A DNA stretch of 64,000 nt from Bathymodiolus brooksi. Its lineage: Eukaryota; Mollusca; Bivalvia; Mytilida; Modiolidae. The position numbers and the translations under genes are program-made. The notes beneath the pieces were generated by a model. The model was given only the letters and a program-made list of their open reading frames with translations. It was not told where the DNA came from and made no database searches. The stretch is taken from positions 108,325,906 to 108,389,905 of the forward strand of contig OY804577.1 of the NCBI GenBank assembly GCA_963680875.1, in the 5' to 3' direction. Shown in pieces: positions 56,301-60,039 of this stretch; the stretch's first letter is position 1, and each line of letters opens with the position of its first letter.

Positions 56301-58418
56301 TTTTTTTTTTAGCTCACCTGACCTGAAGGGTTTGTGAGCTATTGTCATCACTGTGTGTCTGATGTTGTAGTCTGTAAGCTGTTCACTATTCAGTCTTCTT
56401 CTCATAAATCTTTTGGCATTAGGTAAAGTTTAGATTTTTGACACTAATGTAAAATTCAGCATGGCTACCATAGCTTAATATTCATTCTTGTCTGCTGTAC
56501 AGACTGGATTGTGATATTCAGTTTTACGAATGATCATTAAATGGTCCTTTACTACTTTTGAGTTTTTGGTATTTTTTTGTTTAATTTCATTTTACTTTCA
56601 GTTTTGTTTTATGATGATGCAATGTTCTATTTTCAGAGATCTCGACCTAAAGGTTTAATAGATCTGAATTTCAGCTCTTTATATCCAGTCCATGACAGCT
56701 TCTTTGGCAGGTTGGACTTTAATTTACTCAATTTTCATTTCATAATTTAATTCTATTATTTTATTAAAAGAATGTATGTAAATTTATTGACAGAATTGTT
56801 TTTTATAAATTTCAATAATAAACGAACAAAAGTCAAAAATTTTATGTACAATATTCATGTATGGACTACAGTCGTGGATCTTCTGTACGACAGTCTTTAT
56901 CTCTGCCATGAAGCACAAACCATTACATGGGGAGAGGTTGCAGGGCTCACGTTGGAGGGCGATTTGGGCGAAGAAGTCGCCTTGTGGCTGCTCACTTCGC
57001 TTTATACTAGTGCCAAAAGAGAAGTGGAAGTCGCCCTGTAATTTTACCAAGTCGCTTTGCTAATTTTAACTGTTTTAACAGTAAAACATCGGTATATTTT
57101 TACTACAAAATTTCCGTTTTTCAAACCACCATTGTAAAGGGACGTAATCGAAACAGTTACGAATATAAAAACTACTACGGATCCGTACTCGGGAAAATAA
57201 TGTCGGTATTGTTTCATTTCATTTATTTGGGGTTTGATGGCAGCTAGCCAAAGGGATTGTTAACTTTGTGGATGTGATTAGTTTCTTAATCAATATCAAT
57301 CAGTGATTTCTTAAAGAGAAGCAATGTAAATAATATACACTCATTAAAATTTGATTAAAATTTTTGCATATGTTTATCTTATCTAATGTTTTGTCATTTT
57401 ATCTATTTGTGACTTTTTTGAAACAATGCTGATGTCGAAATCAGTTTTATTATTCAATTTTATTTATTTATTATTTATTGGACAATAGTTGACTATCATA
57501 TATCTGCCTTTATCATCTGCAAGACAAAACAAAGAATCTGAAAAGGGTTTACTTAATACAAACAAACAAAAAACAAATACAAGGACATATGTAAATCAGA
57601 GAGATGATATGCTAACAAAAACAAGGAATTAAACAACTACTGAATATACTTTAATGCATAACAAGTACATTATAACATACGAATGCCACGATAATGCCCT
57701 GCGAATGTGAAAAGTGGTACAATTAGAGAAATATTTTGACTTCTCCATGTTGTCTTTCACTTCTCTGTTGTCAGCACCTGAAAGAGAAGTCACTTCTCCC
57801 TCTGATTTCAAAGTAGTGGGAGCCCTGGGTTGTTGGAATAGTTAGTGTTGAACCATAAGTTTTTTTAAGCTGATACGATGAATGTTTGCATTGTATCAGT
57901 ATTAGAAATCATTCTTTAAAAAAAAAAAAAAAGTCTGGAATTGTCCTCCTAATATTATAATATGATAATCAAATAATCAGCTTCAAATTAAAGAGCATTT
58001 CAGCTTTATTCATGACAAGAACAATATTTCAGTTATATTGTGGCTGTCAGTTTTATCGTGGTGGAGCAAACCGGAGTACCTGGAGAAAGCCACCGACCTG
58101 CCTCAAGTCACTGACAAGCTTTATCACATAATGTATCGAGTACACCTCACCTGAGTGGGATTAGTGATGATAGGCACTGATTACATAGGTAGTTGTAAAC
58201 CCAGCTACCATACAACCACGACAGCCCCTCTTAAAATTTGATTTTCAACTTGTATCCATAGGTTGGGTAAGTGTACATATTGTGTATTATGAAACATCAC
58301 AAGCTACACATGTATTTATATTTACAGACCCAACTGTTTCCAGCTGATCACCAATGCCAATCAATATATGCATTTTCAAATGTATTATCTATGTGCTGAA
58401 AATGGTGATGTAGCACAG
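29143..58418 (+). CDS. RASA1: RASA1 (p120 Ras GTPase-activating protein), exons 1-12, 3' end outside window
   Basis: In the known family this cytosolic protein docks through SH2 domains to phosphotyrosine on activated receptors and adaptors and stimulates GTP hydrolysis by Ras. Spliced here: 29143-29318, 33820-33969, 34343-34478, 35824-35894, 40529-40646, 46466-46550, 48571-48715, 51382-51457, 52951-53089, 54476-54558, 56637-56710, 58328-58418. All junctions have AG/GT and keep frame over 448 codons. Domain order: acidic N-tail (1-58), SH2 (about 60-153, YLVRES Arg86), SH3 (about 160-217, AIYPF and a W-L-W at 195-197), SH2 (about 230-315, FLVRP Arg254), PH (from about 356 to the last exon). 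SH2-SH3-SH2-PH is diagnostic for RASA1. The C2 and GAP domains must lie beyond 64000. The start at 29143 has A at -3 and G at +4; an in-frame ATG at 29095 would add 16 residues. Confidence 0.95.
29319..31529 (+). other. RASA1 intron 1, left part: nothing recognised
   Basis: AT-rich intronic sequence. Contains (AT)n at 30316-30329 and C-rich 29880-29888, but no conserved reading frame or repeat that I can name. Confidence 0.5.
31582..31830 (-). pseudogene. hAT-type transposase, N-terminal zinc-finger fragment
   Basis: Minus-strand frame encodes [20 protein letters not shown], then [14 protein letters not shown] and [14 protein letters not shown]. The W..WL plus N.MVC..C pattern is the start of the TTF/BED-like zinc finger of hAT transposases and their domesticated relatives. 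It stops after the first two cysteines. No downstream core is present nearby. Antisense within RASA1 intron 1. Confidence 0.5.
31935..32745. mobile_element. Large palindromic (foldback) element in RASA1 intron 1
   Basis: Left arm 31937-32122 (ATTCTCTATCCAGAGTTGTC ... ATTCTCTCTTAAAAAATA) is the reverse complement of 32195-32310 joined to 32654-32730. A C12 run lies near the centre (32123-32135). The right arm is broken by the 349-bp insert listed next; the left arm is its empty site. Confidence 0.85.
32305..32653. mobile_element. MITE nested in the right palindrome arm
   Basis: Starts GGTCCCAAAAAAAATATGTG and ends CACACATATATTTTTTTTTG then GC, imperfect inverted termini containing TATGTGTGTTTAC. 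Flanked by TTTA on both sides (32301-32304, 32654-32657), while the intact left arm reads a single TTTA there. No coding capacity. Confidence 0.8.
33055..33770 (+). repeat. RASA1: Tandem array of about 165-bp units beside RASA1 exon 2
   Basis: Four and a half units sharing TATGTCGTATGATAACTTGA, AGAGGAGGATCCCTTTCATT, CCGTTCCAGAGTTATTGGAC and TGACGGAAAATAGGATTTTT. The leader at 33015-33055 (GGTATACTGGTTTCGCCATG then TCCGTCC) resembles that of the 25003 family (GTGTATACTGTTTTACC). The array ends about 50 bp before the exon 2 acceptor. Confidence 0.88.
33820..33969 (+). CDS. RASA1: RASA1 exon 2: first half of SH2-1
   Basis: Acceptor TTTAG, donor GTGAGT. Encodes WYSG, the AEERLRKAG helix, GSYLVRES with the phosphotyrosine-binding Arg86, and GSYVLSYLG up to the MTHFK strand. 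It starts and ends in phase 2. The acceptor has a weak polypyrimidine tract and lies about 50 bp after a tandem repeat array. Confidence 0.96.
34343..34478 (+). CDS. RASA1: RASA1 exon 3: second half of SH2-1
   Basis: Acceptor TTTTTCTCTCCAG, donor GTGAGT, ending in phase 0. Encodes [15 protein letters not shown] and the LIGYY segment, finishing YPVAPPE, which is nearly residue-for-residue the human SH2-1 C-terminus. Intron 2 is only 373 bp. Confidence 0.97.
35225..35354 (-). mobile_element. SINE-B head fragment
   Basis: Matches the 5' part of the adjacent SINE-B copy (TTAATGCTGTGTGCTTAGGG, then degenerate B-box region GATTTGAACAGACGATCTA). In RASA1 intron 3. Confidence 0.7.
35355..35720 (-). 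mobile_element. SINE-B, near full length
   Basis: Tail GAGTGAGTGATTGTTGTTCA on the left, head near 35640-35715 with degenerate box sequences (GTTTGAACCTACGATC). Same orientation as the fragment to its left, so they form a partial tandem. RASA1 intron 3, about 100 bp from exon 4. Confidence 0.82.
35824..35894 (+). CDS. RASA1: RASA1 exon 4: start of the SH3 domain
   Basis: Acceptor TTTTTGTAG, donor GTAAGT, length 71, ending in phase 2. Encodes [14 protein letters not shown], where AIYPF stands for the ALYDY motif of SH3 domains, then MPETDEL. It matches human RASA1 (ILPYTKVPDTDE) in position and spacing. Confidence 0.96.
35930..36195 (+). mobile_element. SINE-A, near full length
   Basis: Head GTATGGTAGTTGGATTTCTA, body TGTACTCGATACAACATTAT and GTTTTCTCCACGTACTCC, tail AAAATATTGTTGAAAGTGGC then GTTCAACACCATAACTT. 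Begins about 35 bp after the exon 4 donor. Confidence 0.85.
36260..36620 (+). mobile_element. Diverged unit of the 332-bp-repeat family
   Basis: Carries AAATCCAAGATGGCTGATAG, GCAGAATGTAGCTTAATATAG and TTCTCAGAAAGGACATTCTT in the order seen in 22249-24890. Heavily mutated; no ends found. Confidence 0.5.
36745..37053. mobile_element. Palindromic element built from TCAAATCGGCGTCC
   Basis: Left end AGACTCAAATCGGCGTCC, right end on the minus strand AGACTCACATCGACGTCC. Multiple internal direct and inverted copies of CAAATCGGCGTCC-like sequence. A TTAGAGTTAGGGTTA stretch is central (36878). In RASA1 intron 4. Confidence 0.75.
37900..38142 (+). CDS. Unidentified 80-codon frame with one membrane segment
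   Basis: Begins at ATG 37900 and ends TAA, with an AATAAA-like signal overlapping (38131). The C-terminal half has a hydrophobic segment ([20 protein letters not shown]) after [13 protein letters not shown]. The GRN..GG..(hydrophobic) pattern vaguely recalls the first membrane segment of DHHC palmitoyltransferases, but the match is weak. It lies in RASA1 intron 4, directly left of a piggyBac-like end. It may be a chance frame or a retrocopy piece. Confidence 0.2.
   Translation: MRKIFSCRTRSLVALDNGMLYKGQMHRKTLGRNKLYGGGQWFPLKPAAGYIAFYFLILIGYFFVSYYLLHREFQHDKNKT
38151..39015 (+). pseudogene. piggyBac-like element, 5' end and transposase N-terminus
   Basis: TTAA (38147-38150), the piggyBac target, precedes CGCATTCAGTCCCGATCAC. 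Subterminal inverted motifs CCTGTAG...CTACAG and GCCTGTAGTCGTG follow. From ATG 38450 the frame gives an acidic N-terminus with one frame break near 38505 ([25 protein letters not shown]); 38719-39015 then encodes [45 protein letters not shown] and MYWYKDK, the start of the DDE_Tnp_1_7 domain. The catalytic Asp region and the right end are absent. Dead copy in RASA1 intron 4. Confidence 0.82.
39118..39922. mobile_element. hAT-like nonautonomous element, 805 bp, 5-bp target duplication
   Basis: Starts CAGAGCTCCAGATAA and ends ATCTGGAGCTCTG, flanked by ATATG on both sides (39113-39117, 39923-39927). Short internal coding-like scraps are not convincing. RASA1 intron 4. Confidence 0.75.
39928..40528 (+). 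other. End of RASA1 intron 4: nothing recognised
   Basis: AT-rich sequence, then a GC-richer patch at 40330-40400 (CTGGGGGGGTCCCCACTG, a hairpin-like G/C run). No gene. Confidence 0.4.
40529..40646 (+). CDS. RASA1: RASA1 exon 5: rest of the SH3 domain
   Basis: Acceptor TATTTCAG, donor GTAAGT, ending in phase 0. Encodes [19 protein letters not shown], the SH3 core with Trp195 and Trp197, and ends HEVLVEDL. There are about three extra residues before VEDL compared with human GLIVEDLVEEV. A 1.5-kb polypurine tract starts about 20 bp into the following intron. Confidence 0.96.
40665..42150 (+). repeat. RASA1: 1.5-kb GA-rich polypurine tract in RASA1 intron 5
   Basis: Nearly unbroken purines on the sense strand: (GA)n with GGG(A/T)G interruptions forming loose 20-40 bp units (GGGAGTGGGAGAGAGAGAC type). 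Starts about 20 bp after the SH3-exon donor. The very long Ser/Leu/Pro/His frames on the antisense strand exist because CT-rich sequence lacks stops. They are not genes. Confidence 0.95.
42151..42720 (+). other. RASA1 intron 5, nothing recognised
   Basis: AT-rich intronic sequence between the GA tract and the repeat element. No conserved reading frame, RNA or repeat seen. Confidence 0.45.
42721..45995 (+). mobile_element. Hairpin-bounded element with 332-bp dimeric repeats, copy 2, in RASA1 intron 5
   Basis: Same start (TTCACCTGGACC...GGTCCATGTGAA, 42723-42752) and end (CAGGCTCTTGAGAGCCTCTG, 45969-45990) as the 22249 copy, same orientation, with more units. TTCAAAATGGCGGCTACG occurs eight times at about 330-bp steps (first at about 43235, last at about 45563), each paired with an AAGATGGC(C/T)(A/G)CC half-unit. 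Confidence 0.88.
46466..46550 (+). CDS. RASA1: RASA1 exon 6: linker and start of SH2-2
   Basis: Acceptor GCTTTTCAG, donor GTATGG, 85 bp, ending in phase 1. Encodes an acidic linker then [17 protein letters not shown], equivalent to human WFHGKISKQEAYNLL. The exon sits between two tandem-repeat elements: one ends about 470 bp upstream and another starts 46 bp after the donor. Confidence 0.93.
46597..47885 (+). mobile_element. Related hairpin-bounded element with about 155-bp units, copy 3
   Basis: Starts TTAGCTCACCTTGCCAAAGG then CAATGTGAGCTTT (hairpin), seven or more units sharing TTAACAAACATGGC(C/T)GCC, CAATTCTTGTTTCTGATTGG and GGTAGGAAGCATC(T/C), ends CAGGCTCAGCCCACTGAGCC. Begins 46 bp after the exon 6 donor. 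Same layout as copies 1 and 2 but a different subfamily with single rather than dimeric units. Confidence 0.8.
47886..48395 (+). mobile_element. Decayed relative of the same element
   Basis: Contains CAATTGAAACCAAACTTG (about 48090) and ends AGGTGGATGCTGGAAGC then TGTTGAGAGCCTCTGG (48357-48390), matching the 3' hairpin region of copy 1. Units are not clear. Confidence 0.4.
48571..48715 (+). CDS. RASA1: RASA1 exon 7: core of SH2-2
   Basis: Acceptor TCTTTAACAG, donor GTTTGT, ending in phase 2. Encodes [17 protein letters not shown] with the phosphotyrosine-binding Arg254, a VQRFRI strand and LMGGRYFD, aligned to human SFLVRPSDNTPGDYSL and FMMGGRYYN. Confidence 0.96.
48765..49045 (+). mobile_element. 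SINE-A, near full length
   Basis: Head GGGCTGTCGTTGTCATGATC and ATATGGTAGTTGAGTC, B-box region GAGTATGAATCCC, body GTTTTCTCCGGGTACTCC, tail GAAATATTGTTAAAAGTCAT then TTAAACACTATAAACCTAAA, ending in (CCTAAA)n. RASA1 intron 7, 50 bp after the donor. Confidence 0.85.
49233..50712 (+). repeat. RASA1: 59-bp minisatellite, about 25 units, in RASA1 intron 7
   Basis: Unit CAATCACTCATTCAACACCT then GCATACCTATGTGAATTGG and TTCAACCCTATCTGCCTAGA, period 59, units more than 95% alike by eye. The first part (AATCACTCACTCAAC) resembles the tail of SINE-B. No spacers. Confidence 0.97.
50713..51084 (+). other. RASA1 intron 7, nothing recognised
   Basis: AT-rich sequence between the minisatellite and a SINE-B piece. 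No gene or named repeat. Confidence 0.4.
51085..51335 (+). mobile_element. SINE-B, 3' two-thirds
   Basis: Body GGTTGGCTCGGAATCAGGAT and CATGTCTACCC, then ATGATATAGCTGAAAAATTG, CTCATTGGCGTTAAACAAC and a (CACT)n tail. Ends about 45 bp before the exon 8 acceptor. Confidence 0.82.
51382..51457 (+). CDS. RASA1: RASA1 exon 8: end of SH2-2
   Basis: Acceptor TTTTGGTCTAG, donor GTAAGT, 76 bp, ending in phase 0. Encodes [17 protein letters not shown], matching human IGDIIDHYRKEQIVEGY. A SINE 3' half begins within 20 bp of the donor. Confidence 0.95.
51475..51632 (+). mobile_element. SINE-A, 3' half
   Basis: ACAACATTATGTGATAAAGT, TTGCGACAGGTCGATGG, TTTTCTCCTGGTCCACCGG, tail GAAATATTGTTGAAAGTGGC then GTTAAACC and (CAAA)n. 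Begins 17 bp after the exon 8 donor, leaving almost no unique intron start. Confidence 0.85.
52161..52262. mobile_element. 102-bp palindromic MITE-like hairpin
   Basis: Arms ATGTTATCAGTCCTGAAA and TTTCAGGACTGATAACAT, with further pairing inside (CGGCACTTT / AAAGTGCC-type). RASA1 intron 8. Confidence 0.75.
52352..52510 (+). mobile_element. SINE-A, internally deleted
   Basis: Head GGGCCGTCGTGGTCATGATC, B box GAGTTCGAATCCCA, then directly the tail region GTAACCCTAACCCTA, so the central body is missing. RASA1 intron 8. Confidence 0.8.
52951..53089 (+). CDS. RASA1: RASA1 exon 9: SH2-PH linker and first PH strand
   Basis: Acceptor CTCCTTTCAG, donor GTTTGT, ending in phase 1. The linker holds [11 protein letters not shown]; Tyr337 is in the position of human Tyr460 (EIYNTIRRK), a reported phosphorylation site. 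It then enters the PH domain at [11 protein letters not shown]. The 3' part of this exon is duplicated in the next intron. Confidence 0.94.
53133..53852 (+). mobile_element. SINE-A inserted in the exon 9 duplicate, 10-bp target duplication
   Basis: CCTTCATTGG occurs on both sides (53123-53132 and 53853-53862). The SINE starts GTGGGGCCGTCTTGGTCATG, has a shortened body, and ends ACCATAACCCTAGCTCTAG once the nested MITE is discounted. This copy fixes the SINE-A boundaries. Confidence 0.82.
53303..53836. mobile_element. TA-flanked MITE nested in SINE-A
   Basis: Starts CTGGTCGAGGACCAATTATC and, on the minus strand, CTGGTCGGGGACCAATTATC, about 24-bp inverted termini with TA on both sides. Removing it joins CACCATA to ACCCTA, restoring the SINE tail. 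No coding capacity. Confidence 0.85.
53938..54125 (+). mobile_element. SINE-A, internally deleted
   Basis: GGGTCGTGATCGTATGGTAG, body to ATTATGTAATAAAGTTTGTC, then tail GAAATATTGTTGAAAGTGGC and (CATAA)n. Lies directly after the exon 9 duplicate. Confidence 0.82.
54476..54558 (+). CDS. RASA1: RASA1 exon 10: PH domain strands
   Basis: Acceptor TATATTCCTCAG, donor GTAAGA, ending in phase 0. Encodes [18 protein letters not shown] and YLENEK, matching human KGKRWKNLYFILEGSDAQL and YFESEK, the basic loop and central strands of a PH domain. Confidence 0.95.
54682..55084. mobile_element. hAT-like MITE, 403 bp, 6-bp target duplication
   Basis: Starts CAGACTTGCCTACCC and ends GGGTAGGCAAGTCTG, flanked by CATATA on both sides. 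The interior has repeated CTTACGATTTT. RASA1 intron 10. Confidence 0.8.
55090..55345 (+). mobile_element. SINE-A
   Basis: GATCATATGGTAGTTGCATT, B-box GAATTCGAATCTC, body GTTTATTCCTGGTCTTCC, tail GAAATATTGTTGAAAGTGGC then GTTAACACAATCAAACAAAC. Oriented opposite to the next SINE-A, 150 bp to the right. Confidence 0.85.
55495..55715 (-). mobile_element. SINE-A, inverted
   Basis: Read on the minus strand: head GGGGCTGTCATATTTACAAC, B-box-like GAGTTCGCATCCCA, tail GAAATATTGTTGAAAGTGGC then ATTAAACACC. Forms a hairpin partner for 55090-55345 within intron 10. Confidence 0.85.
55720..55893 (+). mobile_element. SINE-B, 3' half
   Basis: AATCCAACTAAGCATGTTGG, ATGATATAGCTGGACAAATT, CATTTGGCGTTAAACAAC, then (CTCA)n. 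RASA1 intron 10. Confidence 0.82.
56310..56500 (+). mobile_element. 5' end fragment of the hairpin/tandem family
   Basis: TTAGCTCACCTGACCTGAAG then GGTTTGTGAGCTATTGTCAT, the 5' hairpin and leader, followed by a single decayed unit (AATTCAGCATGGCTACC). RASA1 intron 10, 130 bp before exon 11. Confidence 0.65.
56637..56710 (+). CDS. RASA1: RASA1 exon 11: PH domain
   Basis: Acceptor CTATTTTCAG, donor GTTGGA, 74 bp, ending in phase 2. Encodes [21 protein letters not shown], matching human KPKGLIDLSVCSVYVVHDSLF. Confidence 0.95.
56941..57827. mobile_element. hAT-like nonautonomous element, 887 bp, 5-bp target duplication
   Basis: Starts CAGGGCTCACGTTGG and ends AGTGGGAGCCCTG, flanked by GGTTG on both sides (56936-56940, 57828-57832). 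Subterminal repeats of AAGTCGCC/AGAAGTC type lie near both ends (56977-57055, 57735-57800). No transposase. RASA1 intron 11. Confidence 0.78.
58015..58240 (-). mobile_element. SINE-A, inverted
   Basis: Minus-strand head GGGGCTGTCGTGGTTGTATG, body GGTACTCCGGTTTGCTCC, tail GATAAAACTGACAGCC then ACAATATAACTGAAATATTG. The final GCGTTAAAC is lost. RASA1 intron 11, 90 bp before exon 12. Confidence 0.82.
58328..58418 (+). CDS. RASA1: RASA1 exon 12: PH domain, last exon visible
   Basis: Acceptor TATTTACAG, donor GTGAGT, ending in phase 0. Encodes [14 protein letters not shown] then [16 protein letters not shown], equivalent to human GRPNCFQIV and YIFYFAGETPEQAE. The next family residues (the PH tryptophan and C2 start) are not found in the remaining 5.6 kb, so intron 12 runs past the window. 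Confidence 0.94.
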
Positions 58419-58446
58419 GTGAGTTGTATTAATATAATGAAAGATA

Positions 58447-58624
58447 CAGTCAAACCTGCTTTAGTGACCATCTGTATTAAGCAATAACTTGTATTATGTG
58501 ACCTTATTTTTATTTCTCTTCACAGTATATTTTATATTTATTAAACCTGTATTAAGCAACCACCTGTCTTATGTGACCACATTTCACTGTTCCCTTGGAA
58601 GGTCACATAAGACAGGTTTGATTG
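58447..58624. mobile_element. pogo-like MITE, 178 bp
   Basis: Starts CAGTCAAACCTGCTTTAGTG and, on the minus strand, CAATCAAACCTGTCTTATGT, flanked by TA on both sides. The interior repeats GTATTAAGCAA and CTTATGTGACC. Similar ends appear at 46318-46333 (GCAGGTTTGACTGTA) as an orphan. RASA1 intron 12. Confidence 0.8.
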
Positions 58625-59079
58625 TAGATACAAATACAGTAGTACTCCACGTACATTACATTGCACATTCTGTAGCGAAAAAGTGGCCTTATAAGAGAGA
58701 GTGAGCGGTCTTGAGAAGGACAATTTAGTAGCATTTGACTACATATGTGGATCTGGTCTGATAAAAGGGGTATAAAACCTGAATGTACTAACATATTTAT
58801 TTTGGTTTTCAATTTTTCATTCTACAAAGAATGTTTTTCATGAGGACAGTTTGAACCAAGCTCAACTTAGATGATCTTTTTTGGTACCCTCTTGCAATTT
58901 ATTAGATTGGCAACCCTCCTTTCAAAATTTAAGATATGCACTACTGGTAGATATAGAAGTGTTCATGTAGAAAGCATGATGTTGCTTTATGTTTAGAAAC
59001 TTATTTTGTTGGAATGTTCAGTCTTCTCACTACAAAGTCAAGAAATTCTGAACATATCAGTTTTTGTGCTAGATATTCT

Positions 59080-59210
59080 GAACAGAGTCTGAACATTACT
59101 GAAAATTCTGAACATTGACTGAAAAATGCTGAACATTCTGAACATTGACTGAACAGAGTCTGAACATTACTGAAAATTCTGAACATTGACTGAACAGATT
59201 CTGAACATCT
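59080..59210 (+). repeat. Short tandem repeat of TTCTGAACATTGACTGAA
   Basis: CTGAACA recurs about a dozen times. A block of roughly 60 bp (TTCTGAACATTGACTGAACA then GAGTCTGAACATTACTGAAA) is present twice. No gene. Confidence 0.85.
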
Positions 59211-59211
59211 T

Positions 59212-59850
59212 AAGTAAATATATCATGTGATATTTCACTTATTAATTACTTTTTTAAAATCAAATTACAACAGATATATTATTTCATTTCTCATTAAATT
59301 TTACATTTTCTTTATTTCAATCTTTCTTCTTAAATCAATATATTTTATTTCATTTTCATTAGATTTTAACTAAATATAGAAAGGGATATTTCACTAATTA
59401 ATTTTTTTTTAAATTAAATTACAGCAAATATATTATTTCATTTCTTATTAAATTTGTCATTTTTTTATATCAAATTTTTCTTCTTAAATCAATATATTTT
59501 ACTTCATTTTCATTAAATTTTAACTGAATATAGCATGTGATATTTCAAGAAGAAAAAATTGATACAAAAAAATGACATATTTAATAAGAAATGAAATAAT
59601 ATAGTTGTTGTAATTTAATTTTTTTTAAATAATTAATTAGTGAAATATCACATTCTATATTTAGCTAAAATCTAATGAAAATGAAATAAAATATATTGAT
59701 TTAAGAAGAAAGATTGAAATAAAGAAAATGTCAAATTTAATGAGAAATGAAATAATGTATTTGTTGTAATTTAATTTTAAAAAGTAATTAATAAGTGAAA
59801 TATCACATGATATATTTAGTTAAAATGTTTATAACCTGTTCAGAATTTTT
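59212..59850. repeat. AT-rich palindrome of about 640 bp
   Basis: 59215-59540 (ATATCATGTGATATTTCACT ... TTCTTCTTAAATCAATATAT twice in tandem) is the reverse complement of 59545-59825. The outer ends are flanked by TCTGAACA and TGTTCAGA. So a tandem of about 160-bp AT-rich units was inverted on itself. Confidence 0.8.
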
Positions 59851-60039
59851 AGCAGAATCCATGTAGGGATACGACACCTCTCTAATACATTTAAACTGGA
59901 TGCAGGTTTATCAATTGGCAATTGATACCATACTGTTTTATGATATACAGGTCAATAAAATTATTTTGCTCTTACTTACATACTTACTTATTGTGCAGAT
60001 TGTTGTTTTAGTACTTAAGTTGGGGCCACTTAAAGGTTT

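Noticed and set aside
56772..57063. Overlapping sense and antisense frames of about 90 codons
   Set aside because: They straddle the left boundary of the 56941 TIR element, so half is element end and half intron.
59880..59910. Possible RASA1 exon end (TGGATGCAG before GTTTAT), which would supply the PH-domain Trp
   Set aside because: Only three suitable codons, with no open, conserved sequence upstream and no acceptor at the needed phase; it lies beside AT-rich palindromic repeats.
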